Part shown: positions 37,281 through 45,521 of the stretch, piece after piece
Layout: each line of letters starts with the position of its first letter
Position numbering within the stretch: position 1 is the stretch's first letter
NCBI RefSeq assembly: GCF_029960785.1
Contig: NZ_JASBQE010000006.1
Location: 62,001-126,000, forward strand
DNA: 64,000 nt
Direction of reading: 5' to 3'
From: Polyangium sp. 15x6
Lineage (GTDB): Bacteria; Myxococcota_A; Polyangia; Polyangiales; Polyangiaceae
Notes under the pieces: generated by a model
What the model saw: the letters and a program-made list of their open reading frames with translations, nothing else
What the model was told of the DNA's origin: nothing
Databases searched by the model: none
Program-made: the position numbers and the translations under genes

Positions 37281-38609
37281 ATGAGCGAGCCGGCCGAGAA
37301 CCCTTACCTGGCTCCCGCGGAGGCCGATCCACCGAAGCGGCGCGGCACGACGCTCGCGGACAGCCGCATCCTCCGCTTCGTCTTCTTCGGCTTGCTCTAC
37401 CTCGCGCAGGGCATCCCGTGGGGCTTCCTCGCGGGCGGCTACCGCGTCTTCCTGATCGATCGCGGCCTCAGCAACGAAGCCCTCGGCACGGTCATGGGGA
37501 TCGCCTACCTGCCCTGGAGTTTTAAGGTCTTTTATGGGCCGCTGCTCGATCGATACCGCGGAGGCCGCTTCGGCCGGCGGCGCCCGTTCATCATCCTCGC
37601 CGAGATCCTCATGGGCCTGCCGCTGCTCGCGCTCGCGGCCGCGGATCCGGGCCGGCTCGGCCTGATCAACGTGCTGCTGTTCGCGCACAACACGTTCGCC
37701 GCGCTGCAGGACCTGGCCGTGGACGGGCTCGCGGTGGACATCCTGCCGGCGAACGAGACCGGCCGCGCCAACAGCATCATGTGGGCCGGCAAGACCCTCG
37801 GCGTGACGCTCGGATCGAGCGGCGCGGTGATCGCGAAGCACATCGGATGGCAAGCGACGTTCGTCGCGATGACCTTGCCGGTGTGGCTCATCATGATCGT
37901 GCCGCTGCTCGTGCGGGAGCGGCCGCCGAGCGAGGACACGCGCCTCGGGCGTGAGGGCAGGCGCCTCGACGTCCCGGAGCTCGTCCGCACGCTCAAGTTC
38001 CCCTCGACGCTCGCGGGGTTCCTCATCGCGTTCCTCGCGCCGGCCGGCTTCGCGCTCGTCGGTACGTTCACGACGCGCCTCTACCGCAAGGACCTCGGGC
38101 TCTCCGAGGAGGCGCTCTTCCTGCTGAACGTCATCGACGCGCCCGCCGGCATCGTGGGCTCGCTCGTCGGCGGCGCGCTCGCGGACCGCTTCGGCATGCA
38201 CAAGGCGATCGCCGCGGGCATGGCCTGGATCGGAGGCGTCATGGCGCTCTTCGCGACGCTCTCCGGTCTCTGGCCTCGTTACGGGTTTCTCGTCGCCTAC
38301 CAGGCGCTACTGCAGATCGGGATCTGCTTCTACAGCGCGGCGGCGCTGAAGTTCTTCATGAGGCTCACGAACCCCGCGGTCGGAGCCACGCAGTTCACCG
38401 CCTACATGGCCATGACGAACCTCTGCTACTCGTTCACGGCGCGCTACGGCGGGTGGATGGCAGATCATCTCGGCTACGCGCGCGCGATTCTCATCGCCGC
38501 GATCGTCCAGGTCGTGACGATCCCGCTCCTGCTCCTCTGCGATCCCAAGAAGGCCGAGGCGCGCTTCCGCAGCGACGAAAAAGACGCGCAGACTGCAACA
38601 CGGGTGTGA
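37281..38609 (+). CDS. AmpG-like major facilitator transporter
   Basis: 442 residues with about 12 membrane helices. The pattern FGLLYLAQGIPWGFLAGGYR, GTVMGIAYLPWSFKVFYGPLLDRY and FAALQDLAVDGLAVDIL is characteristic of the AmpG/acetyl-CoA (PAT) branch of the MFS. AmpG imports anhydro-muropeptides for cell-wall recycling. Related members import other small solutes, so the substrate is only inferred. It is the last gene of the run that begins with hisA-TPR-pgsA. Divergence begins only at the PAD gene 160 nt downstream, on the same strand. Confidence 0.85.
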   Translation: MSEPAENPYLAPAEADPPKRRGTTLADSRILRFVFFGLLYLAQGIPWGFLAGGYRVFLIDRGLSNEALGTVMGIAYLPWSFKVFYGPLLDRYRGGRFGRRRPFIILAEILMGLPLLALAAADPGRLGLINVLLFAHNTFAALQDLAVDGLAVDILPANETGRANSIMWAGKTLGVTLGSSGAVIAKHIGWQATFVAMTLPVWLIMIVPLLVRERPPSEDTRLGREGRRLDVPELVRTLKFPSTLAGFLIAFLAPAGFALVGTFTTRLYRKDLGLSEEALFLLNVIDAPAGIVGSLVGGALADRFGMHKAIAAGMAWIGGVMALFATLSGLWPRYGFLVAYQALLQIGICFYSAAALKFFMRLTNPAVGATQFTAYMAMTNLCYSFTARYGGWMADHLGYARAILIAAIVQVVTIPLLLLCDPKKAEARFRSDEKDAQTATRV

Positions 38610-38769
38610 GCTCCGCGGTGTGCGTTTTCGCGCGCGGAGCACACACGGCGAAACATTCTCACCTCACGTGAACGTACACAGTTCGTAACGATTCGGTCGT
38701 TGCGGCGAGGCTTTCGATCGGCCTACATCGATGCCTCACGCGGGACGACAATCGTTCGAGGTGAAACGA

Positions 38770-40653
38770 ATGCGTAGACGATGGACGTGGCTGTGCGCCG
38801 CGACGCTCTCGGGAGCCGCGCTCGCGGCAGGGTGCGGCGGAGCCGACGAGGATCTCGGGTTCAACTCGGGCCCGGGCGTCGGGGGCGGCGCAGGACAAGG
38901 CGGCGCGGGCCAGGGCGGAGCCGCGCAGGGCGGCGCGGGCCAAGGCGGCGGAGGGCCCAAGGGCCCCGTCGATCTACGCGCCGACGTGAACCGCAACGGG
39001 AGCGTCGATTTCGACGATCCCACCGAGGATCAAGGCGAGGACACGTGGGACGCCGCGCACGGCGCGATCTTCCTCGCCAACGTCGACGACGATCAGGCGC
39101 AGTGCCCCTCGAGCGGCCAGGCCGATTCACAGCTCGTCGCGTGCAACGACGCCGCCGACACGATCGTGAACGGCGAGGATGATCTCGCGGATCTCGCGCG
39201 GATCGTGGCCGCGCCGTGGCCGGAGGCGTACGCCGATGCCGAGGGCACGATCACGGTGAGCGCGCCGGAGCATGTCCGGCTCTTCCGGAAGACCGCGCTG
39301 GGGTCGTTCGAGGTCTTCAACGTCGCGACGAAGATCCGCCAGGCGGATCTCGCGGCCGGCGTCGAGTTCGCGATCGAGGCGCTCGACATCGTGCGCGATG
39401 AGACGGTGTGGGACGGGTTCGTCGACGTCTCGCTCACGGTGACGAGCACCGATTCCTCGGGCGCGCCGATGCCGGAGGTGAAGGACACGGTGCGGCTCCG
39501 CGTGGCGCCGGTGCTCTTCCGCCACCACCTGCACCCGGCGCGCACGATCTACGCGGCGAACGTGCAAGGGCAGTCGTCGTCGTCGACGGCGTTCCGCAAC
39601 GATCTGAAGGCGGCCATGCAGACCGCGGGCCTCAGCGAGCCGCTCTACGAGCACGCGAGCTCGGATCAGTGGACGCAGGACTACTTCGAAACCGCGTACA
39701 CCTCGATGCCCGGCCCCGGCGGCAAGCAGCAGGTGATGCACGTGAACTTCCGCTCGGCGAACCACACGGGCAACCTGCGCCCCGCGGGCCGGATCGTGTT
39801 CGCGCTCCGCGGCAAGGACGTCGGGGGTCTCGCGCAGTTCGATTCAACGCACTCGAACCAGATGGATTCGCTGAACTCGTTCGGCAATCTGGAGACCGTT
39901 CCGCCCTACACGCACGACGGCAAGAGCTACCCGAACGGACGTGTGCTGCGCGGATCGACGCCCTCGTACTACCCGGACAAGAGCTTCGACCGCATGGTGA
40001 GCGCGCAAGGCGCGCAGCCGATCATCTACATCGATACGGAGTGGCTCCTGGTCGGTCACGTCGACGAGACGACGACGTTCGTCAAGGCCAACACGCCGCG
40101 CGGCTGGGCGCTCGGACTGAACGACGCCGCGCTCGCGAAGCAGATGCTCGAGGACGCGAAAGCGGCCGGGCACGGCAACGTGCCCATGTTCGTCGGCCAA
40201 TACTGGTGGGGCAACGTGCCCGCCGAGGTCACGATCGACGAGGTGCTGGACGACCCCGACGTGATGAACGAGAGCGCATCCTCCGCGGTCGAGGTCGCCG
40301 GGCAGCTCGAGGTGCTGAAGCAGGAGACGGGCATCACGGACGCGGAGATCATCCGCATCCCGTTCTTGCATCAGCCAGCGGAGGGCTACTCGGTCGCCTA
40401 CCAGCCGGGCACGGTGAACGGGATCTACCTCTCGGACACGGTCTTCGGCGCGCCGAAGCCGCACGGCCCGATCATCAACGGAGAGGACATCTTCGAGGCG
40501 CAGCTCATCGAGGCGTTCAAGCCCTACGGCATCACGGTGAGCTTCATCGAGAACTGGAACCTCTACCACCGCAACGACGGAGAGGTGCATTGCGGGTCGA
40601 ACACGACGCGGGTCGTGCCGGAAACGAACCCCTGGTGGGGAGGTGCTCTATGA
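38770..40653 (+). CDS. Secreted peptidylarginine deiminase (PAD)-type lipoprotein
   Basis: 627 residues from ATG 38770, preceded by GAGGTG about 8 nt upstream. The lipoprotein signal ends at ALAAGC22. A GAGQGG-repeat linker (about 36-64) and an EF-hand-like DVNRNGSVD (72-80) precede the PAD middle and catalytic domains. The four PAD catalytic residues are in place: Asp304 (QDYFE), His430 and Asp432 (GHVDE), Cys608 (GEVHCGSN). LNSFGNLETVPP matches the conserved PAD SFGNLE motif. The spacings (126 and 178 residues) are close to human PAD4 (D350, H471, C645). The predicted activity is calcium-dependent citrullination of arginine at the cell surface or in the periplasm. It is coupled to a HEAT-repeat gene. 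Confidence 0.9.
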   Translation: MRRRWTWLCAATLSGAALAAGCGGADEDLGFNSGPGVGGGAGQGGAGQGGAAQGGAGQGGGGPKGPVDLRADVNRNGSVDFDDPTEDQGEDTWDAAHGAIFLANVDDDQAQCPSSGQADSQLVACNDAADTIVNGEDDLADLARIVAAPWPEAYADAEGTITVSAPEHVRLFRKTALGSFEVFNVATKIRQADLAAGVEFAIEALDIVRDETVWDGFVDVSLTVTSTDSSGAPMPEVKDTVRLRVAPVLFRHHLHPARTIYAANVQGQSSSSTAFRNDLKAAMQTAGLSEPLYEHASSDQWTQDYFETAYTSMPGPGGKQQVMHVNFRSANHTGNLRPAGRIVFALRGKDVGGLAQFDSTHSNQMDSLNSFGNLETVPPYTHDGKSYPNGRVLRGSTPSYYPDKSFDRMVSAQGAQPIIYIDTEWLLVGHVDETTTFVKANTPRGWALGLNDAALAKQMLEDAKAAGHGNVPMFVGQYWWGNVPAEVTIDEVLDDPDVMNESASSAVEVAGQLEVLKQETGITDAEIIRIPFLHQPAEGYSVAYQPGTVNGIYLSDTVFGAPKPHGPIINGEDIFEAQLIEAFKPYGITVSFIENWNLYHRNDGEVHCGSNTTRVVPETNPWWGGAL

Positions 40654-41600
40654 AGGCGAAGCGTGTCTTGGGGATCGGCCTGGTCGCAGCAGGGCTCTTG
40701 CTCTCGGCGCTCACGGGCGTGGCGAGCGCAGCCGAGGGTGTGTGGATCGGTCCGGATCGGATCGCGGAGCAGGATCGGGCGGCGCTCGTGCAGGCGATCG
40801 GAGTCGCGCGCAAGGAGAACCCCACGGCGTTCGATACGCTCGCGCGGCTGCGCGAGGACATGCCGGCGCTCGACGCGCAAAAGCGCGGTCGGTACGTGCC
40901 CGTCGCGGCGATCTTGAAGGGCCTCGGCAAGGACGCGCTCCTGCCGATGCTGAACGAGCTCGCGGTGGACGCGAAGCCGCGCGGAGACATGCCCGACGAC
41001 GCGTGGCACGCATGGCGCGTGGGCCTCGTGGAAGCCGTGGGCGCACTCAGGGACGGCCGCGCAGCGCCCGTGCTCTTCGCGATCATCGACACGACGGAGA
41101 TGGACACGGATCTCGTGCGAGCCGCAGCCTCGGCGCTCGGCAAGCTCGGCACGGACGCAGCAGCGCGGAAGCTCGTCGGCATGGCGAAAAAAGAGGGCCC
41201 GAAGCAGAAGGGCGTGCTCGCAGGGATGGGCGATTGCCGGAGGCTCGTCGTGGCCGAGGCACTCGCATCCACGCTGCGCGCGCACCCGGACGCAGAGACG
41301 GCGATCCTCGTGGCGCGATCGCTCGGCGACGTGGGCTCGGCGTGGGCCTGGAAGACGCCGATCATCGCGGCAAGCGGCGAGGAGGATGCCGTGCGCGCAG
41401 CTGCGTCGCAGGCGCTCGTGGATTCGTACCTGCGATACGAAGGCGAGGCGCGTACAGCCATCACGAAGGCCGTGCTGATGGTGGATCACCCGTCGACGCC
41501 AGCGCTCGTGGAGGCCGCGAAGCGCAGCGCTCGCCCGGGGGATCAAGCAGCACTCGACGCGCTGCTCGAGCGGTTCAAGAACAGCCCGCTCCACCGCTGA
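40650..41600 (+). CDS. Exported HEAT-repeat protein coupled to the PAD
   Basis: 316 residues from ATG 40650, overlapping the PAD stop (ATGA), with GGGGAGG upstream. A signal peptide (VLGIGLVAAGLLLSALTGVASA) is followed by paired-helix HEAT/PBS-lyase-like repeats (VEAVGALRDGRAAPVLFAII; VRAAASALGKLGTDAAARKL; ILVARSLGDVGSAWAWKTPI; VRAAASQALVDSYLRYEGEA). Such solenoids bind proteins, so it may be the PAD's partner or substrate, but that is inference from coupling alone. The 3' end leads directly into the hairpin-array element. Confidence 0.85.
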   Translation: MKAKRVLGIGLVAAGLLLSALTGVASAAEGVWIGPDRIAEQDRAALVQAIGVARKENPTAFDTLARLREDMPALDAQKRGRYVPVAAILKGLGKDALLPMLNELAVDAKPRGDMPDDAWHAWRVGLVEAVGALRDGRAAPVLFAIIDTTEMDTDLVRAAASALGKLGTDAAARKLVGMAKKEGPKQKGVLAGMGDCRRLVVAEALASTLRAHPDAETAILVARSLGDVGSAWAWKTPIIAASGEEDAVRAAASQALVDSYLRYEGEARTAITKAVLMVDHPSTPALVEAAKRSARPGDQAALDALLERFKNSPLHR

Positions 41601-41607
41601 GCGATCC

Positions 41608-41727
41608 GAAGCCGCTGCGCTGGGGCTTTGCCCCAGGCCCCACCAGGGGCTGTCCGCCCCTGGACCCGGACCAGCGCAAGCGCTGGACCCGGGGTCGATG
41701 AACTGCGCTTCGCGCAGTTCATCGAAC
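41608..41727 (+). repeat. Hairpin-array unit B-left (sense to the HEAT gene)
   Basis: 120 nt with the same four hairpins as 31568-31687 (offset 10,040). It differs at three positions, of which the base 41710 change (C to T) lies in a loop. The terminal stem is TCGATGAACTGCGC/GCGCAGTTCATCGA at 41695-41725. It starts 8 nt after the HEAT gene's stop codon. Confidence 0.9.
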
Positions 41728-41737
41728 AGGCCAGATC

Positions 41738-41825
41738 AAGACCACCAACCACCTTGCCAACCGAGACAGCCGCGATGCCATTTCGACGGGCAACGCTGTC
41801 TCTGGTCTTCCAACGGGCCCGTTGG
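41738..41825. repeat. Central stems of element B
   Basis: AAGACCA (41738-41744) pairs with TGGTCTT (41803-41809) and encloses GAGACAGC/GCTGTCTC. It is followed by a 16-nt perfect palindrome CCAACGGGCCCGTTGG (41810-41825). The sequence is unrelated to the spacer of element A but again symmetrical. Confidence 0.7.
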
Positions 41826-41937
41826 AAGAACTGCGCATCGCGCAGTTCTTCCACCCCGAGTCCAGGGCTTGCCCTGGTTCGGGTCGAGGGGCGAACAGCC
41901 CCCGCGGGGTCCGGGGCAGCGCCCCGGCGCTACGGCA
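41820..41937 (-). repeat. Hairpin-array unit B-right (sense to queE)
   Basis: Matches 31750-31866 inverted. The terminal stem is TGGAAGAACTGCGC/GCGCAGTTCTTCCA (41823-41853, loop ATC). It differs from the A copy at two stem positions, and both partners change together (G-C to T-A and A-T to G-C). CCAGGGC-TT-GCCCTGG and CCGGGGC-AGC-GCCCCGG are conserved. It ends 6 nt from the queE stop codon. Confidence 0.9.
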
Positions 41938-41943
41938 CCAGCC

Positions 41944-42597
41944 TCAAACGCCCTGCACGTCCGCGCCCCAGATCACCTTGTGGAGCTGGACTTGCACGCG
42001 CACGAGTAGGCTGTCCTCGAGCACCCAGGCCACGAGATCCTTTGGGGAGAGTTTGCCCCAGACGGCGGATGCGAGCAGCGTGCAGCCGAGCCGCGCGAGG
42101 TCGCGCTCGTGGATCACGGTGCGCATCCATTCGTAGTCGGCGCGATCGGCCAGCACGAACTTGATCTCGTCGTGCGGGCCGATGTGCGCGAGGTTCGACC
42201 AGCGGTTGCGATGGGTCTCGCCGCTGCCGGGCGCTTTGAGGTCCATGATCTTGTGGACGCGGGGATCGACGCGAGAGACGTCGGCCTCGCCGCTCGTCTC
42301 CACGAGCACCGTCCGACCCGCGTCGCAGAGCTCGCGCAGGAGTGGGATCGCGCCGGGTTGCAGGAGCGGCTCGCCTCCCGTGAGCTCGACGAGCGGCGTG
42401 CCGAATGCGAGCGCCTTCTCGCGCACCTCGCTGCGCGGCATCCGTTTTCCGCCGTAAAACGCCTGCGTCGTGTCGCACCAGGCGCAACGCAGGTTGCAGC
42501 CGGTCAAACGCACGAACGTGCACGGCAGCCCGGCGAACGTGGATTCGCCCTGGATGCTCGAATAAATCTCGTGGACGACGAGGGTGTCTTCCTTCAC
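41944..42597 (-). CDS. queE: 7-carboxy-7-deazaguanine synthase
   Basis: Radical SAM enzyme that forms the deazaguanine ring in queuosine and archaeosine-type precursor synthesis. 217 residues from GTG 42597. It shows EIYSSIQGESTFAG, the cluster motif CNLRCAWCDT (C-x3-C-x2-C), and the SAM-binding GGEP in VELTGGEPLLQ. Other que genes are not in the window. It is the last gene of the fabH-nadC-birA-queE run, 14 nt after birA. Confidence 0.95.
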   Translation of the reverse strand: MKEDTLVVHEIYSSIQGESTFAGLPCTFVRLTGCNLRCAWCDTTQAFYGGKRMPRSEVREKALAFGTPLVELTGGEPLLQPGAIPLLRELCDAGRTVLVETSGEADVSRVDPRVHKIMDLKAPGSGETHRNRWSNLAHIGPHDEIKFVLADRADYEWMRTVIHERDLARLGCTLLASAVWGKLSPKDLVAWVLEDSLLVRVQVQLHKVIWGADVQGV

Positions 42598-42611
42598 GGC
42601 CGGCGACGTTC

Positions 42612-43469
42612 TTACCCCGCGGCCTCGCCCGCGCCAGGCCCGCCGCGAACCCGAGCGCCTGGCGAGCCGAGCGGACCGTGCGTCGTGATGCTCCCCGAGC
42701 CGATGCGATGCGTGGCGCCGTCGCTCGTGATCACGCGGAGGTAACCCTCGCGATCGATGCCCGCGGCCGTGCCCGAGACGCCCGAGACGTCGATGGGCAC
42801 GCCGCGAAGGACGTCACGGTGGTCGAGCTCGGCGAGGAACGGGTCGAGCCCGTCGGCCTCGAAGACGCGCACGGCGCGGCCGATCTCGGCGAGCAAGCGC
42901 GCAGCGATCGAGGAGCGGTCGAGCCCGCGTCCGCCGAGCACGTGGAGCGAGGTCGCGCGGGAGGCGAGCTCCTCGGGGAACGAGGAGGCGTGCACGTTGA
43001 GCCCGATCCCCGCGACGACGGCGTCGATCGCGCCGCCGCGCAGGGCCGTCTCGACGAGCAGACCCGCGAGCTTCTTGCCGTCCACGAGCACGTCGTTCGG
43101 CCATTTGACACCGGCGCGCGGGCCGCTCGCCGCGCTCGCCCCGAGCAGCTCGTCGACGACCCGCGCGACGCAGACGCCGAGAACGAGCGCGAGCGGTGGC
43201 AACGCTTGGGGCGCGAGCTTGGGGCGAAGGACGACGGAGAGGTAGAGGTTTTCCCCGGCCGGCGAATGCCACGCGTGGCCGCTGCGGCCGCGCCCCTGGG
43301 TCTGCGCGTCGGCGAGGAACGACGCGCCGTGGGGCGCGCCTCCGGAAGCAGCTCGGCGCGCGTCGTCGTTCGTCGAGGCCGTGACGGAGGCGACGACGAC
43401 GGGCTTGCCGACGCTCGCGCCGAGCCTCTCGAGCTCGGCCTCGATGCGGAGAGGATCGAGGTCGCTCAA
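42612..43469 (-). CDS. birA: Biotin-[acetyl-CoA-carboxylase] ligase
   Basis: 285 residues from TTG 43469, whose TTGA overlaps the nadC stop. The catalytic core is clear: ASTNDDARR, the biotinyl-AMP loop GRGRSGHAWHSP, VKWPNDVLVDGKKLAGLLVE split across the conserved KWPND and K motifs, and the C-terminal SH3-like cap (GIDREGYLRVI). It lacks the N-terminal helix-turn-helix of E. coli BirA, so it is a monofunctional ligase and not a repressor. It presumably biotinylates the acetyl-CoA carboxylase carrier, which fits the neighbouring fabH. Confidence 0.94.
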   Translation of the reverse strand: MSDLDPLRIEAELERLGASVGKPVVVASVTASTNDDARRAASGGAPHGASFLADAQTQGRGRSGHAWHSPAGENLYLSVVLRPKLAPQALPPLALVLGVCVARVVDELLGASAASGPRAGVKWPNDVLVDGKKLAGLLVETALRGGAIDAVVAGIGLNVHASSFPEELASRATSLHVLGGRGLDRSSIAARLLAEIGRAVRVFEADGLDPFLAELDHRDVLRGVPIDVSGVSGTAAGIDREGYLRVITSDGATHRIGSGSITTHGPLGSPGARVRGGPGAGEAAG

Positions 43470-44314
43470 AGCTGAAAATCGAGCCCGATGTCGGCTGCGG
43501 GCGCCGAGTGCGTGAGGGCTCCGACGCTGATCACGTCGACGCCGGCGAGCGCGAGCTCCGTGATGCGCTCGAGCGTGATGCCACCCGAGGCTTCGAGGAT
43601 CGGCCGCGGCGTGAGCGACGCCGCGCGGGCGACGGCGCGCGCGACGTCCTCGGTCGAGAAGTTGTCGAGCAGGATGATGTCCGCGCCCGCCGCGATCGCC
43701 TCTTCGAGCTGCACGAGCGAGTCGACCTCGACCTCGATGCGCGAAGAGTGCGGCGCGTGCGCCCGCGCGCGCTCGACGGCGCGGGTGATGCCGCCGGCCG
43801 CGACGATGTGGTTGTCCTTGATCATCACCGCGCTGCCGAGATCGTTCCTGTGGTTGATCCCGCCCCCCATGCGCACGGCGTACCGCTCGAGCGCGCGCAG
43901 GCCCGGCGTGGTCTTGCGCGTGTCGGTGATGCGCGTCCGCGCGCCTTTCGGCACCGCGTCGACGTAACGGCGCGTGACCGTGGCGATGCCCGTCATGCGC
44001 TGCACGAGGTTCAGCGCTGTCCGCTCGGACGCGAGCACCGCGCGGGCGGGGCCTCGCACGCGCCAGAGCGTCGTCCCGGCGGGCGCCTCTTTTCCGTCGG
44101 GCACGAGCGTCTCCACCACGCAACGCGGATCGACCCGCGTGAACACGCGCCGGAACACCTCCGCGCCGCAAGCGATCACGGCCTTGCGCGCGACGGCGGC
44201 GGCGTCCGCCTGCGTATCTGCATCGACGCAGGCCTCGCCGGAGAGATCACCGCCGGCGAGGTCTTCTTCGAGCGCGCGATCGACGATGGCGTCGAGGATG
44301 GGGGGAGCAATCAT
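43466..44314 (-). CDS. nadC: Nicotinate-nucleotide pyrophosphorylase (quinolinate phosphoribosyltransferase)
   Basis: Third step of de novo NAD synthesis. 282 residues, the family length. It shows LNLVQRMTGIATVT, DTRKTTPGLRALERYAV (substrate-binding Arg/Lys), GGGINHRNDLGSAVMIKDNH, and the C-terminal barrel loops VEVDSLVQ and LEASGGITL. It lies 10 nt downstream of fabH and is coupled to birA by a TTGA overlap. nadA and nadB are not in the window. Confidence 0.97.
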   Translation of the reverse strand: MIAPPILDAIVDRALEEDLAGGDLSGEACVDADTQADAAAVARKAVIACGAEVFRRVFTRVDPRCVVETLVPDGKEAPAGTTLWRVRGPARAVLASERTALNLVQRMTGIATVTRRYVDAVPKGARTRITDTRKTTPGLRALERYAVRMGGGINHRNDLGSAVMIKDNHIVAAGGITRAVERARAHAPHSSRIEVEVDSLVQLEEAIAAGADIILLDNFSTEDVARAVARAASLTPRPILEASGGITLERITELALAGVDVISVGALTHSAPAADIGLDFQL

Positions 44315-44324
44315 CGGGCTCTTC

Positions 44325-45320
44325 TTACCACCGGAGCACGGCCGCGCCCCAGGTGTAGCCGCTGCCGAACGCGGCCGTCAGCACCGTCGTGCCTTCCTTG
44401 ATGCGTCCCTCGGCCACGGACTCGCTGAGGCCGATCGGGATCGTCGCGGCCGTCGTGTTGCCGTACCGCTCGATGTTGTGGACGACCTTCTCCTGCGGCA
44501 AACCGAGCTTGTCGGCCACGTACTGGTTGATGCGCATGTTCGCCTGGTGCGGGACGAACAGGTCGATACTGCTGATGTCGATGCCGGCCGCGGCGAGCGC
44601 CTCGCGGCTGACCTCGGGCATCTTCTCGGTGGCCCAGCGGAAGACCTGCTTGCCGATCATCTTCGGGTACTGCTCGCCCTTGTCGAGCATCTCGTGCGTG
44701 ATCCGCGGGATGTGCTTCGACGCGGGCGCGGGGATCCAAAGATCCTTTGCGCCCGTACCATCGGCGTGCAGGTGGATCGAGATCAGGCCGCGATCGTCGG
44801 ACGGGCTCGGGCCCACGAGCGCCGCGCCCGCGCCGTCGCCGAAGAGCACGGCCACGTCGCGGCCGCGCTCGGTGAACTCCACGCCCGTCGAGTGCACCTC
44901 GGCGCCCACGACGAGGATGTTCTTGTACGCCCCGGTGCGGACCCACGCGTCCGCGACGCTGAGCCCGTAGAGGAACCCCGAGCACTGGTTGCGGACGTCG
45001 AGCGCGGGCACGCCGGGCAGGCCGAGCTTCTCGCCGAGGAAGCAACCCGAGCCGGGGAAGAAGTGATCCGGGCTCAGGGTCGCGAAGATGATCATGTCGA
45101 CGTCGGAGACCTTGCGACCGGCGCGCTCGAGGGCCATCTGCACGGCCGGCACGGCGAGGTCGCTCGCGCCGATCCCGTCGTGCTCGATGAACCGGCGCTC
45201 CTTGATCCCCGTGCGCTGCTGGATCCACTCGTCGCTCGTCGGCATCATGCGAGCGAGGTCGTCGTTGGTCACCACCTTGGTCGGCACGTAATGGCCGACG
45301 CCCAGAATCGCTGAACGCAT
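44325..45320 (-). CDS. fabH: 3-oxoacyl-[ACP] synthase III
   Basis: 331 residues from ATG 45320; a longer open frame to 46484 overlaps a plus-strand gene and was rejected. KAS III starts fatty-acid synthesis by condensing acyl-CoA with malonyl-ACP. The catalytic triad is visible: Cys in NQCSGFLYG, His in VPHQANMRI and Asn in RYGNTTAATIP. The substrate specificity (acetyl or branched starter) cannot be read directly. First gene of the fabH-nadC-birA-queE run. A small palindrome lies 64-80 nt upstream. Confidence 0.96.
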   Translation of the reverse strand: MRSAILGVGHYVPTKVVTNDDLARMMPTSDEWIQQRTGIKERRFIEHDGIGASDLAVPAVQMALERAGRKVSDVDMIIFATLSPDHFFPGSGCFLGEKLGLPGVPALDVRNQCSGFLYGLSVADAWVRTGAYKNILVVGAEVHSTGVEFTERGRDVAVLFGDGAGAALVGPSPSDDRGLISIHLHADGTGAKDLWIPAPASKHIPRITHEMLDKGEQYPKMIGKQVFRWATEKMPEVSREALAAAGIDISSIDLFVPHQANMRINQYVADKLGLPQEKVVHNIERYGNTTAATIPIGLSESVAEGRIKEGTTVLTAAFGSGYTWGAAVLRW

Positions 45321-45383
45321 TCCGTGGCTCGTAATGCGACTCGGCCGGGTATCAAAGGCATAACGACCGACACGGTGCGTCAG

Positions 45384-45400
45384 CGGACGGAATACGTCCG
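45384..45400. promoter_or_regulatory. Palindrome upstream of fabH
   Basis: CGGACG-GAATA-CGTCCG, a 6-bp inverted repeat in the 201-nt divergent region between fabH and the gene at 45522. It could be an operator for either gene. No regulator is identified and no clear -10/-35 pair overlaps it. Confidence 0.3.
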
Positions 45401-45521
45401 ACCGACCGGACACATCATTGAACTGCGAACGATTTTTTGCGGCGCCGCGTTCGCTCCGTCGCTCCATTTCGCGGCTGTTCTCCGTCATGCTCGGACGGCT
45501 CTGGGAGGAAAGCGACGAACG

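Noticed and set aside
38770-40653. Porphyromonas-type PPAD or agmatine deiminase
   Set aside because: The SFGNLE, GHVDE and GEVHCG motifs with PAD4-like spacing fit the vertebrate-type PAD fold and not the PPAD/agmatine group.
45324-45521. N-terminal extension of the membrane-protein gene to 45324
   Set aside because: It lies in the divergent fabH promoter region, has no Shine-Dalgarno and poor codon bias.
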